Positions 24,976 to 38,330 of a stretch of DNA of 64,000 bases are shown in pieces. Within the stretch, counting starts at the first letter, position 1. Each line of letters opens with the position of its first letter. The notes below the pieces were generated by a model. That model saw only the letters and a program-made list of their open reading frames with translations, searched no databases and was not told where the DNA came from. Position numbers and translations under genes: made by a program. The stretch comes from Parelaphostrongylus tenuis (Eukaryota; Nematoda; Chromadorea; Rhabditida; Metastrongylidae): NCBI GenBank assembly GCA_019055375.1, contig JAHQIW010004500.1:1-64000 (forward strand), written 5' to 3'.

Positions 24976-27900
24976 GTCCGAGTTTTCAAGTAAGCATTTT
25001 GAGCAAAAGAATCGAATCAACCCACAACTTGACCGAGAAGTCTCATCATAAAAAGGCAAACTACGTTCTGTGATGTATTTGATTCAGTCGTTACTTAGAT
25101 ACAAGTAGATTTTCGACAAAGAACACAGCGACGAAATGCAAATTCCTGAAAGTTTTTTTCATCCCCATTCAGAAAAAGTTTCTATTTGTCTCTGCTATTT
25201 CATCAACCAAGTGTTCAACGTTTTTTTTTCTTATAAGCCCACAACAGCCTACATGTGACAGAAGAGGATGAGACCCTGATTTTGGTGAACATGTCTTAAT
25301 TTTTGCCAAATTTATTGATTGAGCATAAGAAACAGCAGCTTAGCTAGCAATGCAAGAACTTTTCCGTGCACTTTATTCAAAGTTGTTTTTTAGATTTCCA
25401 TCTCCTAGTCACCATATAAATTCACATCTTAATCAGAAGCTCAAATAAATGCTTCTTACCAGTAACTTACTTACTTAGATGGTCCGTTTTCACTAGTTGT
25501 GCGGACCCCGACACATATTTCAAATTTAATGATGCTGGTCGTGCATTTAATATTCCATGGATTCCTGAAGTAACCTTGCAAGAGCTTCTTCAGGTCTTCA
25601 TGACGTCGTTTCCAAGTAATGGGTTTCGGCGACGGATATTCGCCCGGACTTCTCCTACTAGTTGATTCGGAGATGGTGTTAGGCCGAAATCAAAAGCAGA
25701 GGTAGGAAAGAAAACCAACCAACCGCTCTCGGATGATGTAGGAGCCGAAATCCATATAAATACTTAGTCAACAAAAATTTCAATTGCATCCATAAATTTA
25801 AACCGTTACTAAAACACCAGAACAATATTGCATCCTGTCATAATTTGTGACAGCTAGAAGCCACCATTTACCGGAAGTGCTTATGAAGTCCCTGAGTTAA
25901 GTCAACACATTCCGACTATTGGAAATCACTAAAGAGAGGTTAGCGTCGTACTAGTGATTTCAATACATAAAAAGAGCGCTAATTGTATGCCACTGTGGAC
26001 TCATGTAATCTTTCATTCCTTGAAGTTCGGGCGATTGGTGTCACAACTTTCAAAGATGAACTCTTTCCTTCGAGTCCACAGAGGAGCTCCTTAGCATATA
26101 TATCCGAAATTCCAGGAAAAAATAGACGAGAGAGACCTTCATTAACATTCGCAATGAGGATCAAAAATCCTCGACCAACGGCCAACACCCACGCATAAGA
26201 GATCGAAGAGCTTTATTGATAAAGTATGCAAAAAAAAAATGAGTAGCGTGTGAAAAATGTTGAGATTCTCACAATATATGACATTTAGTTATCAAACAAG
26301 ACTGGAAGCTATTCTTTTTGCAAAGCATGCAATAGCTTTCGTAACTGCTGATTGGTTGTTTTCATATGCCTGCACTGTGAATGCTAACGTATTATATCTA
26401 AATACATCTACTGCATGAGATACCCTAATCTGCTATGTAAAAATAGCCAGCGTTATTTAGCGACTCCCTAATGAAGATAGCTGGACGGCGACGCCATAAT
26501 TTTCCTAAAGGTGTTGAAAGCTGTATACACGCTAAACATAAAGTTGCACGATGAAAGAAAAGAGCTGTCGTAAATGATCCTCGAAAGGATATATCATCCG
26601 AAGAGCGATTCCAGGATTTTGCGTTGAATTTATATCTCAATGACTCAATCGATATCAATAGTTTCTATGATTCTGTGAGAAAATATTGTGCAAGAGCATT
26701 TCTGATACCCAGGACCGACTATCTCTCAACACGACATTCCTCAACAGCCCCTTTATTTTCCTACTGAGCTCAACACGAGATTTTTATGATATTTCTTTTA
26801 TTCAAATGACCTATTGGCGATTATGCTTTCTTCATAGCTGGAAAGATCAGATCGCCCACTGCCCAGTCAGCCAAACACCTCCATTACTTCATTGGAAAAA
26901 TTACTAAACCCAGAGTTCATTCACATCAAGCTCAAAAATTAACCTTAAGCATACACTCATCGCTTTTTATAGGTCCCACTGAGTTGTTCAAATGGAGACA
27001 ACTGGGTAGAGATCACATGGACTCATAATGTACCTCCCGCATCAAAGTAATTGTCTTACTTACTTTCGTCTACTAAGTGTGATGACGAGGCATTCCTCCC
27101 CGCGGTTCATGCTTTTGAGGTTTCACAATCATGATAGTGCCAAGTCACCGTAATTGAGCTTAGTACTTTTAAAGAAATACACCAATGAGTTCGTCTGAAA
27201 AAGATGCGATTCGTAGCTATGCGTTATCATAAAAGTTCAGGAAATATGGCTGAGTGTTTGCATTTGGTCAAATGCCCCTTTCCTGTATACCAAGAGAACA
27301 TGGAGATAATCAAGCAAGTGTGGATGTCATTTGGAACAAAGTCATTTGATAGTAACAGTCATTCGATATGGTTATGCATACCACGCATCTAACCATAGTT
27401 AAGGTGATACGCTTAGCGCAATGGTTATAGGTGCCGAACAGTATAGGCAGGGTGATTAATTTTATCGCATACATACCAACGGCTCGACCCAACTGGCTCA
27501 ATTCAGATTACCAAGGTATTCACTCACTTATATAGCTTTTAATATACTCAAATGCTATGATTCGTCATGCATATATTGATCAATGCCACTTGCGTTTTCT
27601 CTTGTCCTTTGTGTAATCTCTCAGGGGAGTTAGAAAGACATCAGTAGCTGGAACGAAGGAACACCTAACGTGGCTCCAATAAGGCGAAGACATTTTCAAA
27701 TCAAAACATTATCGACCATAGCAATCTCAATCCCTGGAGTCACGAATTTCTGCACACTATCCAATTTTGACCGCAAAATCTTCTCTTTTGTGCTGGATAT
27801 TGGTAACAATTAGTTGCTAGGTTACATGACGTGATCTGAGGTGTAAGGCCAAATAGGCCTGAAAAGATTTAGTGGGCAACTTCCTCTACTGCAACTAATG

Positions 27901-28420
27901 AATTCCAATGTTGAAACCTCCATAGCTATCAGTGAGTAAATTGTTTCAGTGCTAAACAAAGTGTCGACATAGCTGTGTCTATACGAGATTGATAAGAAAT
28001 CAATGCAAGATTTCATAAATCTTCTAGTGACTTATTTGAGCTCAGAACAAACTCTGCTAGTCAAATACGACCCACTATACTATACACATTCTTACAGAAC
28101 AAAAATCAGCATATGTATTAAACCGCGTAAAACTTCGATGGCTTTAGAGGTGATAATGCTGTTCAAGGCAGCCGTCTTGACCAGGCTTCTGAAGTAATTT
28201 CTTAAACTAGAAGTTTTCAAGAGCCTTGAAGAAGTACTAGTCGGTATGCGTGAAGTCCGGATACCATGGTAAATGAGGCGCAATCTCATACCGCGGGTCT
28301 TTTATTTTTGGAACTCATGTCGGATATTGTCAAAGGAACAGTTTGTTTAATTCGTACGTCATCCACATATCCGAACTTTCTTAATCTTGTAATTTCTCAA
28401 AAAACTGCGCAGCAGCTGAG
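24976..28420. other. No gene recognised
   Basis: Overlapping open frames on both strands at 25979-26198 and a 62-codon plus frame at 27204-27392 are not linked to splice sites. A tRNA-like fragment (GCGCAATGGTTATAGG) lies at about 27416. Confidence 0.35.
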
Positions 28421-28970
28421 ATTCTTACACCGAAATCGTCTAATTTTTTCGAATAGCTTAGCCTGCAGGGACGTAAGAAATCCTGTTAATTTTTCAGATA
28501 TTTAAACAGTAAAAAATATCACATCATCGTATCTAGTGTTTCCTTAAGACATAGCTCAATTTTCAATGCCAAATAACCATTATTGAGCCACGCATGTTAT
28601 GTGGTCTGCTAAATTGGCTGACTTATAGAGCCGGATACAGTGTTTCGACCTCGCGGTCTCGTCAGTCGGCAGTTACCCTTTTGTCTTTTGCAATCCTGTG
28701 TGGATGTGCGTCGAAAATGTTCGTCGACGCTAAATCTTAGTGTGGCACTCACACTCCGGCTCTATAAGTCGGCCAATTTGACAGACCACATAACATGCGT
28801 GGCTCAATAATAGTTATTTGGCATTGAAAATTGAGCTATGTCTTAAGGAAACACTAGATACAAAGATGTGATATTTTCTACTGTTTCAATATCTGAAAAA
28901 TTATCAGAATTTTTAACGTATTCTATAGGCTAAGCTATTCGAAAAATTTAGACGATTTCGGTGTAAGACA
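28421..28970. repeat. Fold-back element with about 213-bp arms, family 2
   Basis: Left arm 28421-28632 and right arm 28758-28970 are inverted copies at roughly 90 percent by eye, separated by a loop of about 125 bp. Shared blocks include ACACCGAAATCGTCTAA, TCTAGTGTTTCCTTAAGACA and GAGCCACGCATGTTATGTGG. Part of the loop reappears inverted at about 28975-29045. Confidence 0.85.
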
Positions 28971-28974
28971 GAGA

Positions 28975-29415
28975 TTGGCAAAAGACGAGAAAGGGTAACT
29001 GCCCCACTGATGAGATCGCAAGATCGAAACACGTGTATCGGGCTCTATGAGTCAGCCCATTTTAACAAACCACATGACATCGTGGCTCAAAAATGAATAT
29101 TTGGCATGTTGTAATTTGAGCTGTGGTCTTGAGAAAACACTCAAAACCAAAGATATGGTATATTAGATATACTAGCCAAGAGCAATCGAGTGCAACATTC
29201 TGTGTTCGATGATAATTTCACTGGACATAGAATGTGAAATGTTCGTCGACGCTAACGTTTAGTGTGGGGACTGGGGTAGCCACACCGAATTAGCAGAAGG
29301 CGACAGAGTAACTGTCCGACTGACGAGATCGCAAGATCGAAGCACATGTTTCGGGCTCTATAGTCAGCACATGTAAACAGATCACATGACATGCGTGGCT
29401 CAAAAATGATTATAT
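28975..29415. mobile_element. Additional family 2 MITE fragments
   Basis: At least two right-end copies carry ACTGATGAGATCGCAAGATC or ACTGACGAGATCGCAAGATC, then GGGCTCTAT, and end in ATGACAT(G)CGTGGCTCAA. ATGTTCGTCGACGCTAACG links them to 28710-28730 and to 61000. Confidence 0.65.
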
Positions 29416-29639
29416 GGCAGTAGAAAAATATTACATGAACAAATGATCGTTCAGTTGATAGAACGATTACGGCTAATAGATCAACAGTCATAGTAATAAA
29501 CAAAAATGTTATAACAAATGCTCAAAATTGCCTTTTTTCGGCCTCCATGCATTTACAAAGTCGCTTGCCAAATTGTGACTTTCACACCAGGTTCATCTAC
29601 ATTTTTTCGAATAGCTTTGCGTCGAAATTCTAACCGTTA

Positions 29640-30235
29640 AAGTGATAACATGTTTTGAGCCTTCAAAAGGTCTGCTATGACACTTCTAGAGTGCTAGACA
29701 GGTGTCTGTTTTGCCTTTCCAAGCTCCTCCGTAATACGGTGTCTTTTAGTTCAGCTGATCTCTTGCAGGGGAGTATACTCTTGCTTATAAAGGAATCGAC
29801 GCCCATTAACAAATGAGCGCAAGTCAGATGATGAAATTGCTCAGCAATGCAGTGACCAACAGTCAACTTCGTATCTGGTAAAGTGAATCATATCTCTTCA
29901 TTCAGCTCTTTCATGGACCTCGCTCAAAATAGACCCTCGAAAAATTGGAATCATATAAATAGAACAGAATGATAGAAAAGAATCAAATGCTCTATAGATC
30001 CTTGTCACCAGACTTGTGTTGATTTGTCAATCGGCGTCGATTCCTTTGAATTAGGAGTATATCCTCGTGCAAGAGATCGACTGAACGGAAAGGCACCGTA
30101 CTACTGAGGAGCCCTGAAGGGCTAAATAGGCGCTTGTGTGGTATTTTATAAGTGCCATATTAGAGCTCATAAAGGGCTCATAACATGTTATCATATCACC
30201 ATGTTATTACTGTTTTTAAGCGCGGCCTATTAAAG
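29640..30235. mobile_element. Fold-back MITE, family 1, long copy
   Basis: Left arm 29645-29935 (AACATGTTTTGAGCC, TAGACAGGTGTCTGTTTTGC, GGAATCGACGCC) and right arm about 29995-30235 are inverted copies, ending GGCTCATAACATGTTATCAT. Confidence 0.75.
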
Positions 30236-30451
30236 CACTGAAATGAAGAGGTGTGATTTTTACCTCAAAAACTAGACAAAAGTAAATTTTCCATTGTAGT
30301 TAAGTTACGCAAAGTAACAGTGCAATAAAGAAACGCTGCATTGATGTTTAAATAACATCTCACTGAACAAACATTGATATAAGGCCATGATTAAGAAAAC
30401 AGATTTATATAGCGTGCATTAATTCCCGACCAACCTAATGAATTTCATGTC

Positions 30452-31214
30452 TTACCATGCACGAATGTAAAAGAACTTGTATGTGAGCCCAGCTGCGCCT
30501 TGTGGATCTGAAACTGCGCTCCAAAATGTAAAGTTTACGGAAGTAATTGTATGAGGATCTAACAAAAACATCGACCCGTATTTATTGAGGCACGGAGTGA
30601 ACGACCAAAATTTGTAGTCTTTATTATGTCGAGTACTACAAAAGCATTGCTTCAGTCCATTGTGTATCACACATAATTTCTTCCAGTGACGCTCGGATAT
30701 TACCCCATCTTTCTGTCGCAAAGCTAAAAGGAACTTAAAAGGAACCGCTTTATAGGGCTTCAAAGCAAACACGTCGTGACCAACAGCCATATGTCGTGTG
30801 GTGCTCCAGACCTTTGTGACCACTCACCCAACGCCGATTATAATTTCTAATTTCTAAGTAATGTATAAGTGATTTCCTGGGACTTTCATGAACATGAATT
30901 GATTTAATTTTGTTTGATGAAATTACTGAAAGGGCAGCCCGCCTGAAATTTATGTCAATTTCGTTTTCTAGAAAGAGGAACTTTGTTCAAGCTTGATAAA
31001 TCATTCATGATGTTTTCCTGTTGAATGCTGTTTCCATGGTTATGAAAGTTTTACTGAATATTTTTGGATTAAATAATGAAAACGGATCAACAAGCAATTT
31101 TTGAACATCACAAATCATGGTAAACACTTCTATAGTTGTTTGCTTACAAATTAGAGTCCGCCATAAAAGCAACGGATGCTTCCGAGTGTTCTCCATCAAG
31201 TGTTTTTTTAGCAT
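30452..31214 (-). CDS. Candidate two-exon gene, unrecognised
   Basis: A 123-codon open frame at 30452-30823 has protein-like composition: ISERHWKKLCVIHNG, CFCSTRHNKDYKFWSFTPC, LLDPHTITSVNFTFWSA, ending YIRAW. It can be spliced from an ATG-started exon at 31148-31214 (MLKKHLMENTRKHPLLLWR, donor GTAAGC) to 30723 (acceptor CCTTTTAG) with agreeing phases, giving 112 aa. The end is ambiguous: the terminal TAA overlaps a good donor (GCATG|GTAAGAC), so the exon could be internal. Several Cys, Trp and aromatic residues suggest a folded domain, but none is recognised. Confidence 0.35.
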
Positions 31215-34200
31215 TTACTTTCGCAGTTTTCAATTAAGAAATATCTCAGTGCAGACGAATATTCGGCAAGAAACAGAGTGACAACCACAATTTCCGTTGG
31301 TGTCATGAGTCACGACATATTCCTATAACGGGAACGAAACGTTCTGGCTGTTCAAACGAGACGGATCGTATTAGTGTTTATCAACAAACTCAGCTCTGTT
31401 CTGGGTCACCATCAAGCCCTAAGCTGTCACTTCCTTTACGTTTTTCCTCGATATTCTATAATGGAAGTAATTTTCGCGCTTAATGTCATTGCTCAGAGAA
31501 AAAATGCTCTATAATCGTTTCTGAGAGAGCCACTTCGCCATAGCTATAAGATGAAAGTCGTCGTAATACTAAAGCAACTAACAAAGTGCAACCCACCTAT
31601 TGCCCTTTTTGGTTTAAGATCTCTTGTTACATGTCTATTATGATCACTTCTTTTTGATTGAGCAACCTTTTCTATAGATTTTTTCCATATTCAGTATGTG
31701 GAAAGAACGTAACAATATCTGGTTTGCAAAGAAAAGTCTTTTTTTTTATATTTTGAGGCAAAGTACGATCACAGACCAAAGTCATGATGTACTCAATGTT
31801 ATTACAAACTCGTTCAAAATTGTCGTTCTTGCTTCTATAGAAAAATCAGTGTGACCAGATTTTTCTCGTTGTCTTCTGAGGTGCTTACGTTGTGATTTGC
31901 AGCGTCGTTTAGTCGTTGGTGATTTTTAGAATCTCATGAAGTACGTTTAACACTTTGCCTCCTCCCTTCACTGGAAAAGCCAGATATCATGCGATTCCCA
32001 TGTTAGGAATGCTTCAGTTGCTTAGACTCAATTATTGGACAGTGCTCATTCTAAGAACATCCTAAATTGAATTCTTCATTGCGTGTTTTACATCTTGTAG
32101 CGATACTATTTCAATATTACTGTAAGTAAACAAATCGCAAAAAATTTTAGCATACGAAAGCTTCACTCTTTGATTTACTGCTAACTGTTATTCATCATTT
32201 ATTGACCGACACTCTTGGAAAACACTTTAGGGAGTGGCTTCAATCGGCTTTTCGCCATTAAGCCGGCTGCAGAAAAATTTTCTACCTGGTCACTAAAATC
32301 TATTCAATCAGTGAATCCTTTGGAATTTCGTGATCCTCTTGAGTTTCGTAGTTGTATTCTCATTCATGTATGGAAATTACTCGGAACGCGAGCGACTCAT
32401 TCAGCATTTCGACTCAGCCGGTGGAAAATGCGTACATATATTCGGCTTCTCCTCGTTTTTCTTCGAGAATTTGAAATGTGACCGTTTTCAGGAACACTTT
32501 AAGATTAGAAGTTTTTGTTTTAGCACGATTGATATTGTATAAAGTGATTAATTCCTGAGTAATATGACTACATTTTCGTGGGCCTTGTCTTGATTCAGAT
32601 TGATTCACATTTAAAATTGTAGTTTTTTCTCACGCGCGCAACAGAGCGGAAATAAGTTTTATCATTTATTATCCATTACAGTCCTTTTGGGTCGATGAGC
32701 TTGCCTCATCTAAATTTAGATGTAACGCATTCAATTCTCGGCACTATAGATCTCGCACTCTCTGGCGTGAATTCGAATTTCTTAGTTATAAGAATGCCTA
32801 TTTCCTAAATAGTACAAAGCGTTACAGGTATAGCTCCGAAATGGGAGCGTCCATCGTTTTAGACTCGATTTTCGCTTCCTCGCCAGCAAAGTGCCTGTTG
32901 TTCGTGTCCCGCTCTAAATCACTTCAGAAATAGGTAGAATAAATTAGTTTCGATTTGAGTTTAGTTTGCAAGAAACTCATGCTTCACTTCGAAGCTGAAT
33001 CTTATTGACAAGCGCATATGAGATTCGTGTCACGAATATTTCTCATGGCTAAGATATCACCAACATCGCTATGTTCAGAGCACTTTTTCAGCTGATTTAG
33101 TAAAAACGGCACAATCAACTCCATCTATCAAAATTCACCAACATAATCTCATTCTAACCGGTGACCGATTTTGCTCTTCCAATAAGCAGATGAATTTTCA
33201 ATTCCTGGATATTATTCTCTAGAAATGCCACTTGGTAGTGGTCGTTAGGAGCCTCAAACACCCACGTAACGCTGTGCTTATTCCCAAGCAAAACTTTTAC
33301 GACTCGGTTTCGAATACTCTTATGTTATAACCTATTCTTTCCTTCTATTTTAAAATCGTCGGTGTAAATCTAATTTTCGTGCTTCTAAGTGCAAGAATTT
33401 CGAGAAAGAATTCCTTATGAATATTCAGAAAGTAGTGAAGAAAGCTGAAATGAGAAGATTTCATTGTGGCGGCTATTCACGTTTTGGTCTGCTTTATTCC
33501 TCTATCCACAGTGCCTCGAGCGTGTCCTTTCTATTTCAGTACACTATTCCAGCCTACAAATGACTCAATGGAAAATTGAATCCTTTATTCTCTGCTTGGT
33601 CAATTCATAACTGGTACGATATTAATTTGAATGCGAACATAGCTGCTCCTACATCTCTGTTCCTATATAACCAGCGCCAAGTCGATAAAACACTCATGAA
33701 CGTCACCATGGCGACCAACCAAACACATGAAAATCTCCAATAAGTACTTCCTTTTTTTCCGATCGTACAAGTATGCGCTAGAGAAAGTCCAATCAGACAG
33801 TCCGAATCCGACTAGTGTTCGTTTTCGATCTCCTATAGCTCTCATCATTTCGACAACCGTCGGAGTCGGAATTCGATGTCACTGAACATGGATTTGAAGC
33901 ACGTTGGGGGCGATAAGCGAGCTCTGATCACCCACCCACAATCATCGCCGACGAATACTCACTACGTTGAACAAACAACGCTCATTATGGCTGCCTAACC
34001 TCGTGACTTTGTCCATTCTTCGATTTCATGCACTTTCAATCGAATTTCTCCCGACTCTAAGAAGAAAAAAGTCTAAACGGATTATAAGCGGCTTGCACTA
34101 TGGTAATCTCCATTTCGGCGCACAACACTCTCATCCAATGTCCTTATGCGTCCAAAAAACTGGGATGCTAAGCATCTGCAGAGCTTTTCGCCCATTCTGC

Positions 34201-34908
34201 TTTGTTGATTTCTCCATATATGTATCTTATCACATACATTTAATTTTTGTTTCCAAACTACCAAGATTGTGCCGACAATCCGGCAGGCCAATGAAAAGCA
34301 AATGATTCCATGAGAAAATTGAATTCTATGGCTAGAGTTATTAGGAGGCTTTGTAGTCGTGCACTACAACACTACTTCGGCGCGAATGTTACTAAAACGT
34401 CGGATTTTTCTCAAATAATTTCAAAATCTCGTGAACATATCAAGTGTTTGTGAGTAGGATTTAAATAAAACTGTTTGCTAAGACGATTTTACTCTTCAAA
34501 ATAGTTTTCTTAACTGCTTAGCATGCAATAGAAGAGCATTAGTTGTTTTCAAATTGTGAGGTTTTCTGATGCCAAAGCATTAGTTATAGTTCATGTCAAT
34601 CTGAAATGTCATTTACCAACAACAGGCTAGTTGTTGTAAGACACGACTTGATGGCTCAAACCAATCATCCTCCAAATTAAGCTTCGAAATGTTACTTTTT
34701 TTCTGAAGATTTTGATTCACAGACATTCTATAAAATCGCCTTTTAATCTCAGAGGCCCATCTCCTTAATTAAAGTGTTATGAAATCTACTCAATCGCTTT
34801 TCTATCACTTAGACTTTTTTCGGGAATGGATTGAGACTTTGAAAACAGCGTGCTAATGATAGTATATCAGTGAATAGGAGCAGAGCTTCATATTTTTGTG
34901 ATTTCTAT
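31215..34908. other. No gene recognised
   Basis: A plus frame at 32330-32542 (YGNYSERERLIQHFDSAGGK) is protein-like but lacks good splice borders. Otherwise AT-rich sequence. Confidence 0.35.
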
Positions 34909-35205
34909 GTAGAGCACGTGTTTCGCAGTGGTTGAAGATACTCTGTGTTGCACTCGTGATCATAGTTCAGATCTACGCTCAAGGCTTACCAAGCTTTCCA
35001 TTCCCTACGCACTCGGCTAATTGGGACCAGACCTATCTGCGAGGTTAACGGTACTGACTTGACGCAACGGTGGACCACAATGGGTCATCCTGAAGGCTAG
35101 ATAGGTACTCAATCGCCTTTGCAGTACTGCGAATGGAGTCGAAGGCATGACGCATCCCGCAGGCACTGATCCACTCCGAAAGCTTTATTATTTATCCTTT
35201 TAGTT
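34909..35205 (+). repeat. tRNA-derived SINE, family 1, diverged
   Basis: Head GCACGTGTTTCGCAGTGGTT, tail GACGCATCCCGCAGGCACTG..TTATTTATCCTTTTAG. Many substitutions. Confidence 0.75.
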
Positions 35206-35364
35206 TTCATGCCTTTTTCTGTTCTTCTGATGTATTTTCTCGCTGTGACAATCTATAATCTCACAATTGTTAATATACTCCTAAGTGTTAAGTTCTCAAT
35301 GAGGTAGACATTCTTAAGCGCTCGCATAGCTCTTCGTTTTCTAAGTGACTCTTTTGCTCAACAG

Positions 35365-35567
35365 TCGCTATGACGATAACCAATCATACGTACAATTATT
35401 AGCTGAAATAAGAAAATCAAGGCATGATGGGCCGCGAAAAAAATTGTTGTTCCTGAAAGAGATGAGATATATGCAGTACAAGGGTCTCGATGAAGCAATG
35501 CGAACGCTCACATCCGGAAGGGCTAGCCGCGATTTGAGTTCTCACATATCAGGCTGCAAGTTTTTCC
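35365..35567 (+). CDS. Candidate exon, basic and helical, unrecognised
   Basis: A 203-nt segment between acceptor GCTCAACAG and donor GTATGTC, open in one frame for 67 codons: RYDDNQSYVQLLAEIRKS, LLFLKEMRYMQYKGLDEAM, then HISGCKFF. It looks like charged helices. No start codon belongs to it and no neighbour exon joins convincingly. A later segment near 36420-36516 (IKSNRAENAKRISLKSQRLL, donor GTATGA) could belong to the same gene but does not match its phase. Confidence 0.33.
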
Positions 35568-36825
35568 GTATGTCAGCATTTCTGTGATAATATTTCACAT
35601 AGCACGTGCCCTTTAGAAGAGATAAAGAAAGAGTAGAAGCAAATGGTGTTCGTGTTATCCTTGACTGTGGGTTTTCTGAATGTCGTTCTTATAGAAACAA
35701 CATTGTCGATGAGATAATGAGTGCAGTGCAGTCTCTGAAAAATATTTTTTTCTTATCTTTTTGGTGGGATCATCAGTTTTTTTAACCCAAAAGTACTTTG
35801 CAAAAGTTCCTTGTCGCAGGAGTTGATCAGAAGGGATAAAGCTTGCTTGCAAATTTTTATAAACATTACTCATCTAGAGATTAGCATGATCTTAGATCAC
35901 GATCTGATTGAGAACAGCAGTAGAACTTGTTTTTTATATTTTTCGATTCATTAGGAATGGCTCGATATAGCACTTCGTGACCAGTTTAGTTTTTTTTTTA
36001 CTGAAAAAACTGCTGAGGCAATTGTCCGTGGTGTATAAAGCATTTCCGACATAATGTCGTCCGTTTGAAATCTCCGTGGTCCTCCTTGGTAATCATCACA
36101 TTGAGCACTTCGAACGTTTTTCTATATGAAGAATTTTACAGTGGAAAAGATGTTATCTGCGCATTACAGTGCTAAAAGTGTTCTCTCTTTGGCGGCAGAA
36201 TACGATTCCTAATTCCATCCAGTCAATAAACCATGAAAAAACGTAGAGACAATATTTCAACTGACGAGAAGTTTCTTTTAGTAATCTCAAGTTTATGAAA
36301 AGCTGCAATTTTCTTAATGATGATGTCGGTGAATCTCTTTCGTATCAATCCATCTAAGTAAGCTAATGGTAATCAAGGATATGCAGATGGCAATCATCGA
36401 CAGTGTCGTTGCTTCAACAGCATTAAAAGCAACAGAGCCGAAAATGCGAAGAGAATCTCATTGAAATCACAAAGGCTCTTGCGTGGCTACTTGGGAGTAA
36501 ATAAAAATGTTCACCCAGGGTATGAAAGTGCAACTTTATGAAGTTCATGAACCATTTTAAATTAAGATCAAGGCGGAAATTGCATTGTGGAAGAAAATGG
36601 AAATACGTCTGCTGAGTAAGTGCACCATTTGAGCGACAAAACTAACTCCCATTTGTATATTTGCCAAGTGCACATACTGTCAGATAGATGATTATTACGG
36701 AGAAAAAATTTGAACTCTCATAGGGTTCAGCGTCGATAGCGGCCACCCAAGCCAGACGGCTGATGGTTGGCCGCTGACGGATAGACGCATTGTGGCGTAG
36801 AAAAGAATGGTGTGAAAATGGGCGT

Positions 36826-36895
36826 TGGTAATGCAGCGGTTCAGCATGCGCCCCTGGATAGGTTGATATGTGAGTTTGAATCCCAACCGACGCAA
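36826..36895 (+). repeat. tRNA-like sequence
   Basis: TAATGCAGCGGTTCAGCA resembles an A box and GAGTTTGAATCCCAAC a B box. No closing acceptor stem, so a SINE head or tRNA pseudogene. Confidence 0.5.
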
Positions 36896-37434
36896 AAGTT
36901 TCGCACATCACTCTCTAGCGCTGGGTAAATTTGAACTCTTTCACCTGATTGAATAGCTGCCATAAGTTTCTATGATTTTCATCTACCGGAAAGGCGGAGC
37001 CTTTCTTGAAAGTTGGTAGTTTTCTATCGTCAACTAGTGTCACATTTCGATTGAATTGAACGCAAAATCTTAGTACAATTTGCACTGAATACGAGTTTTA
37101 CATGCAGAATTGCGGTTCTGACCAGGAACAAACTTATTAGTGGTCGAATAACAAAGCGTGGTGGAATATAAGTGTTCTGTTTTGATCGTTTCCCTTTCTA
37201 TTCTGACAGATTATGTAGATTGCATTGAAATTTCCCGAATCTCGTCGAAACGAATGTCTTTCATAGAGGAACCCTTTGTTATCCCTTTGCCACTTCCAAT
37301 AGAGTTAGCTGATAACGTGACATTTCTCATTCTTCACCACATTAAATAAAATGCTCTGTGTGTATGAATTATTTATTTTGAACCATTTCTTAGCAATGTT
37401 ATGCTGTTATAATTATATAGCTAAGATTGTTGAG

Positions 37435-37535
37435 TAATATGCGAAACTTGCGATCCTTGATGGGAGTTGAACCCGTATTTCACCCATGTCAAAAGCTCTT
37501 TTCACCACTACTTTACCTAGGCCACCGCCTTTCTT
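37435..37535 (-). repeat. SINE family 2 (tRNA-like)
   Basis: GGGAGTTGAACCCGTATTTC and ACCACTACTTTACCTAGGCC are complements of B and A boxes. It lies just upstream of the 37.6 kb candidate gene. Confidence 0.65.
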
Positions 37536-37617
37536 CGCGTTTCGCAACTCATTCAATACTTCTTAATAATTTGTCTTTCAAATTTGCAGGATAATTTTGT
37601 TGTACTGATAAAATGTC

Positions 37618-38330
37618 ATGTTGGGTGTGCGTCGACCAGCTTTAGTCCGTCAGATGGCGTTCCGTCAAGATTCCAGAGATGTAAGCGAATGGCATACTAA
37701 TCTTTTGTCATTGACTGGAATCCTATCTTCACTAGTTCTTGGTAGAAAAAAGAAATCCACGAAAAAATGCAGGTATCGTATTTCAGGCGGATCTTAATAT
37801 ATTACACGGTCATCTTGCACCACCCACAGTACCTCCAGACAGCCCACGTCCTCAAAAGGACGCCAAGAGTGAGGCTAAGCAATTTTCCAATATCTTACAA
37901 AGTTGTACATTGTCTAGTTCCGAAAAAATTCAAATTCGATTGAGTCGTCTTGCATTCTTGTCTACTATGAGACGACAGTGAAACAAAAAATATTGTGAAA
38001 AAAGTTACAAATGATCCAACATGCTTATATGGTGCTACCAGCTTGTCAGTTCCAGATGAGCTTATTGGCTCTGCGACGATGATCACCATGAAAGTGCCTG
38101 ACACAAGAAAAGGTCTGTTTTTTATAATTCTTACTTCGCATTTGAAATTACTGATTGTTGTCAAGACTTTGCATCTTATGAATATTGTTCTTCTAATAAA
38201 TACTACTAAATTTCACCATTGGTCACCTGCATCACTTGCAGTCCCGTTGACGCCGATTGACTCGATCGGGCATCAGCGAAACTTCCCCTATCGCGTTGAA
38301 GTGAAACTCAGTGGGTCATCCCTGCTCTAG
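37618..38330 (+). CDS. Candidate four-exon gene, 137 aa, unrecognised
   Basis: Exons 37618-37680, 37787-37977, 38042-38112 and 38242-38330 join in matching phases (0, 2, 1) to a TAG. The start ATG has in-frame stops just upstream and lies 28 nt after a possible trans-splice acceptor (AAATTTGCAG). The product begins MLGVRRPALVRQMAFRQDS, an arginine-rich stretch that could act as a mitochondrial presequence, followed by HGHLAPPTVPPDSPRPQ, a helical region, SVPDELIGSATMITMKVPD, and RNFPYRVEVKL. The exon 2 acceptor (CGTATTTCAG) is excellent; donors are GTAAGC, GTGAAA and GTCTGT. If the last exon instead uses GTGGGT at 38312, the gene continues. No family recognised. Confidence 0.4.
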
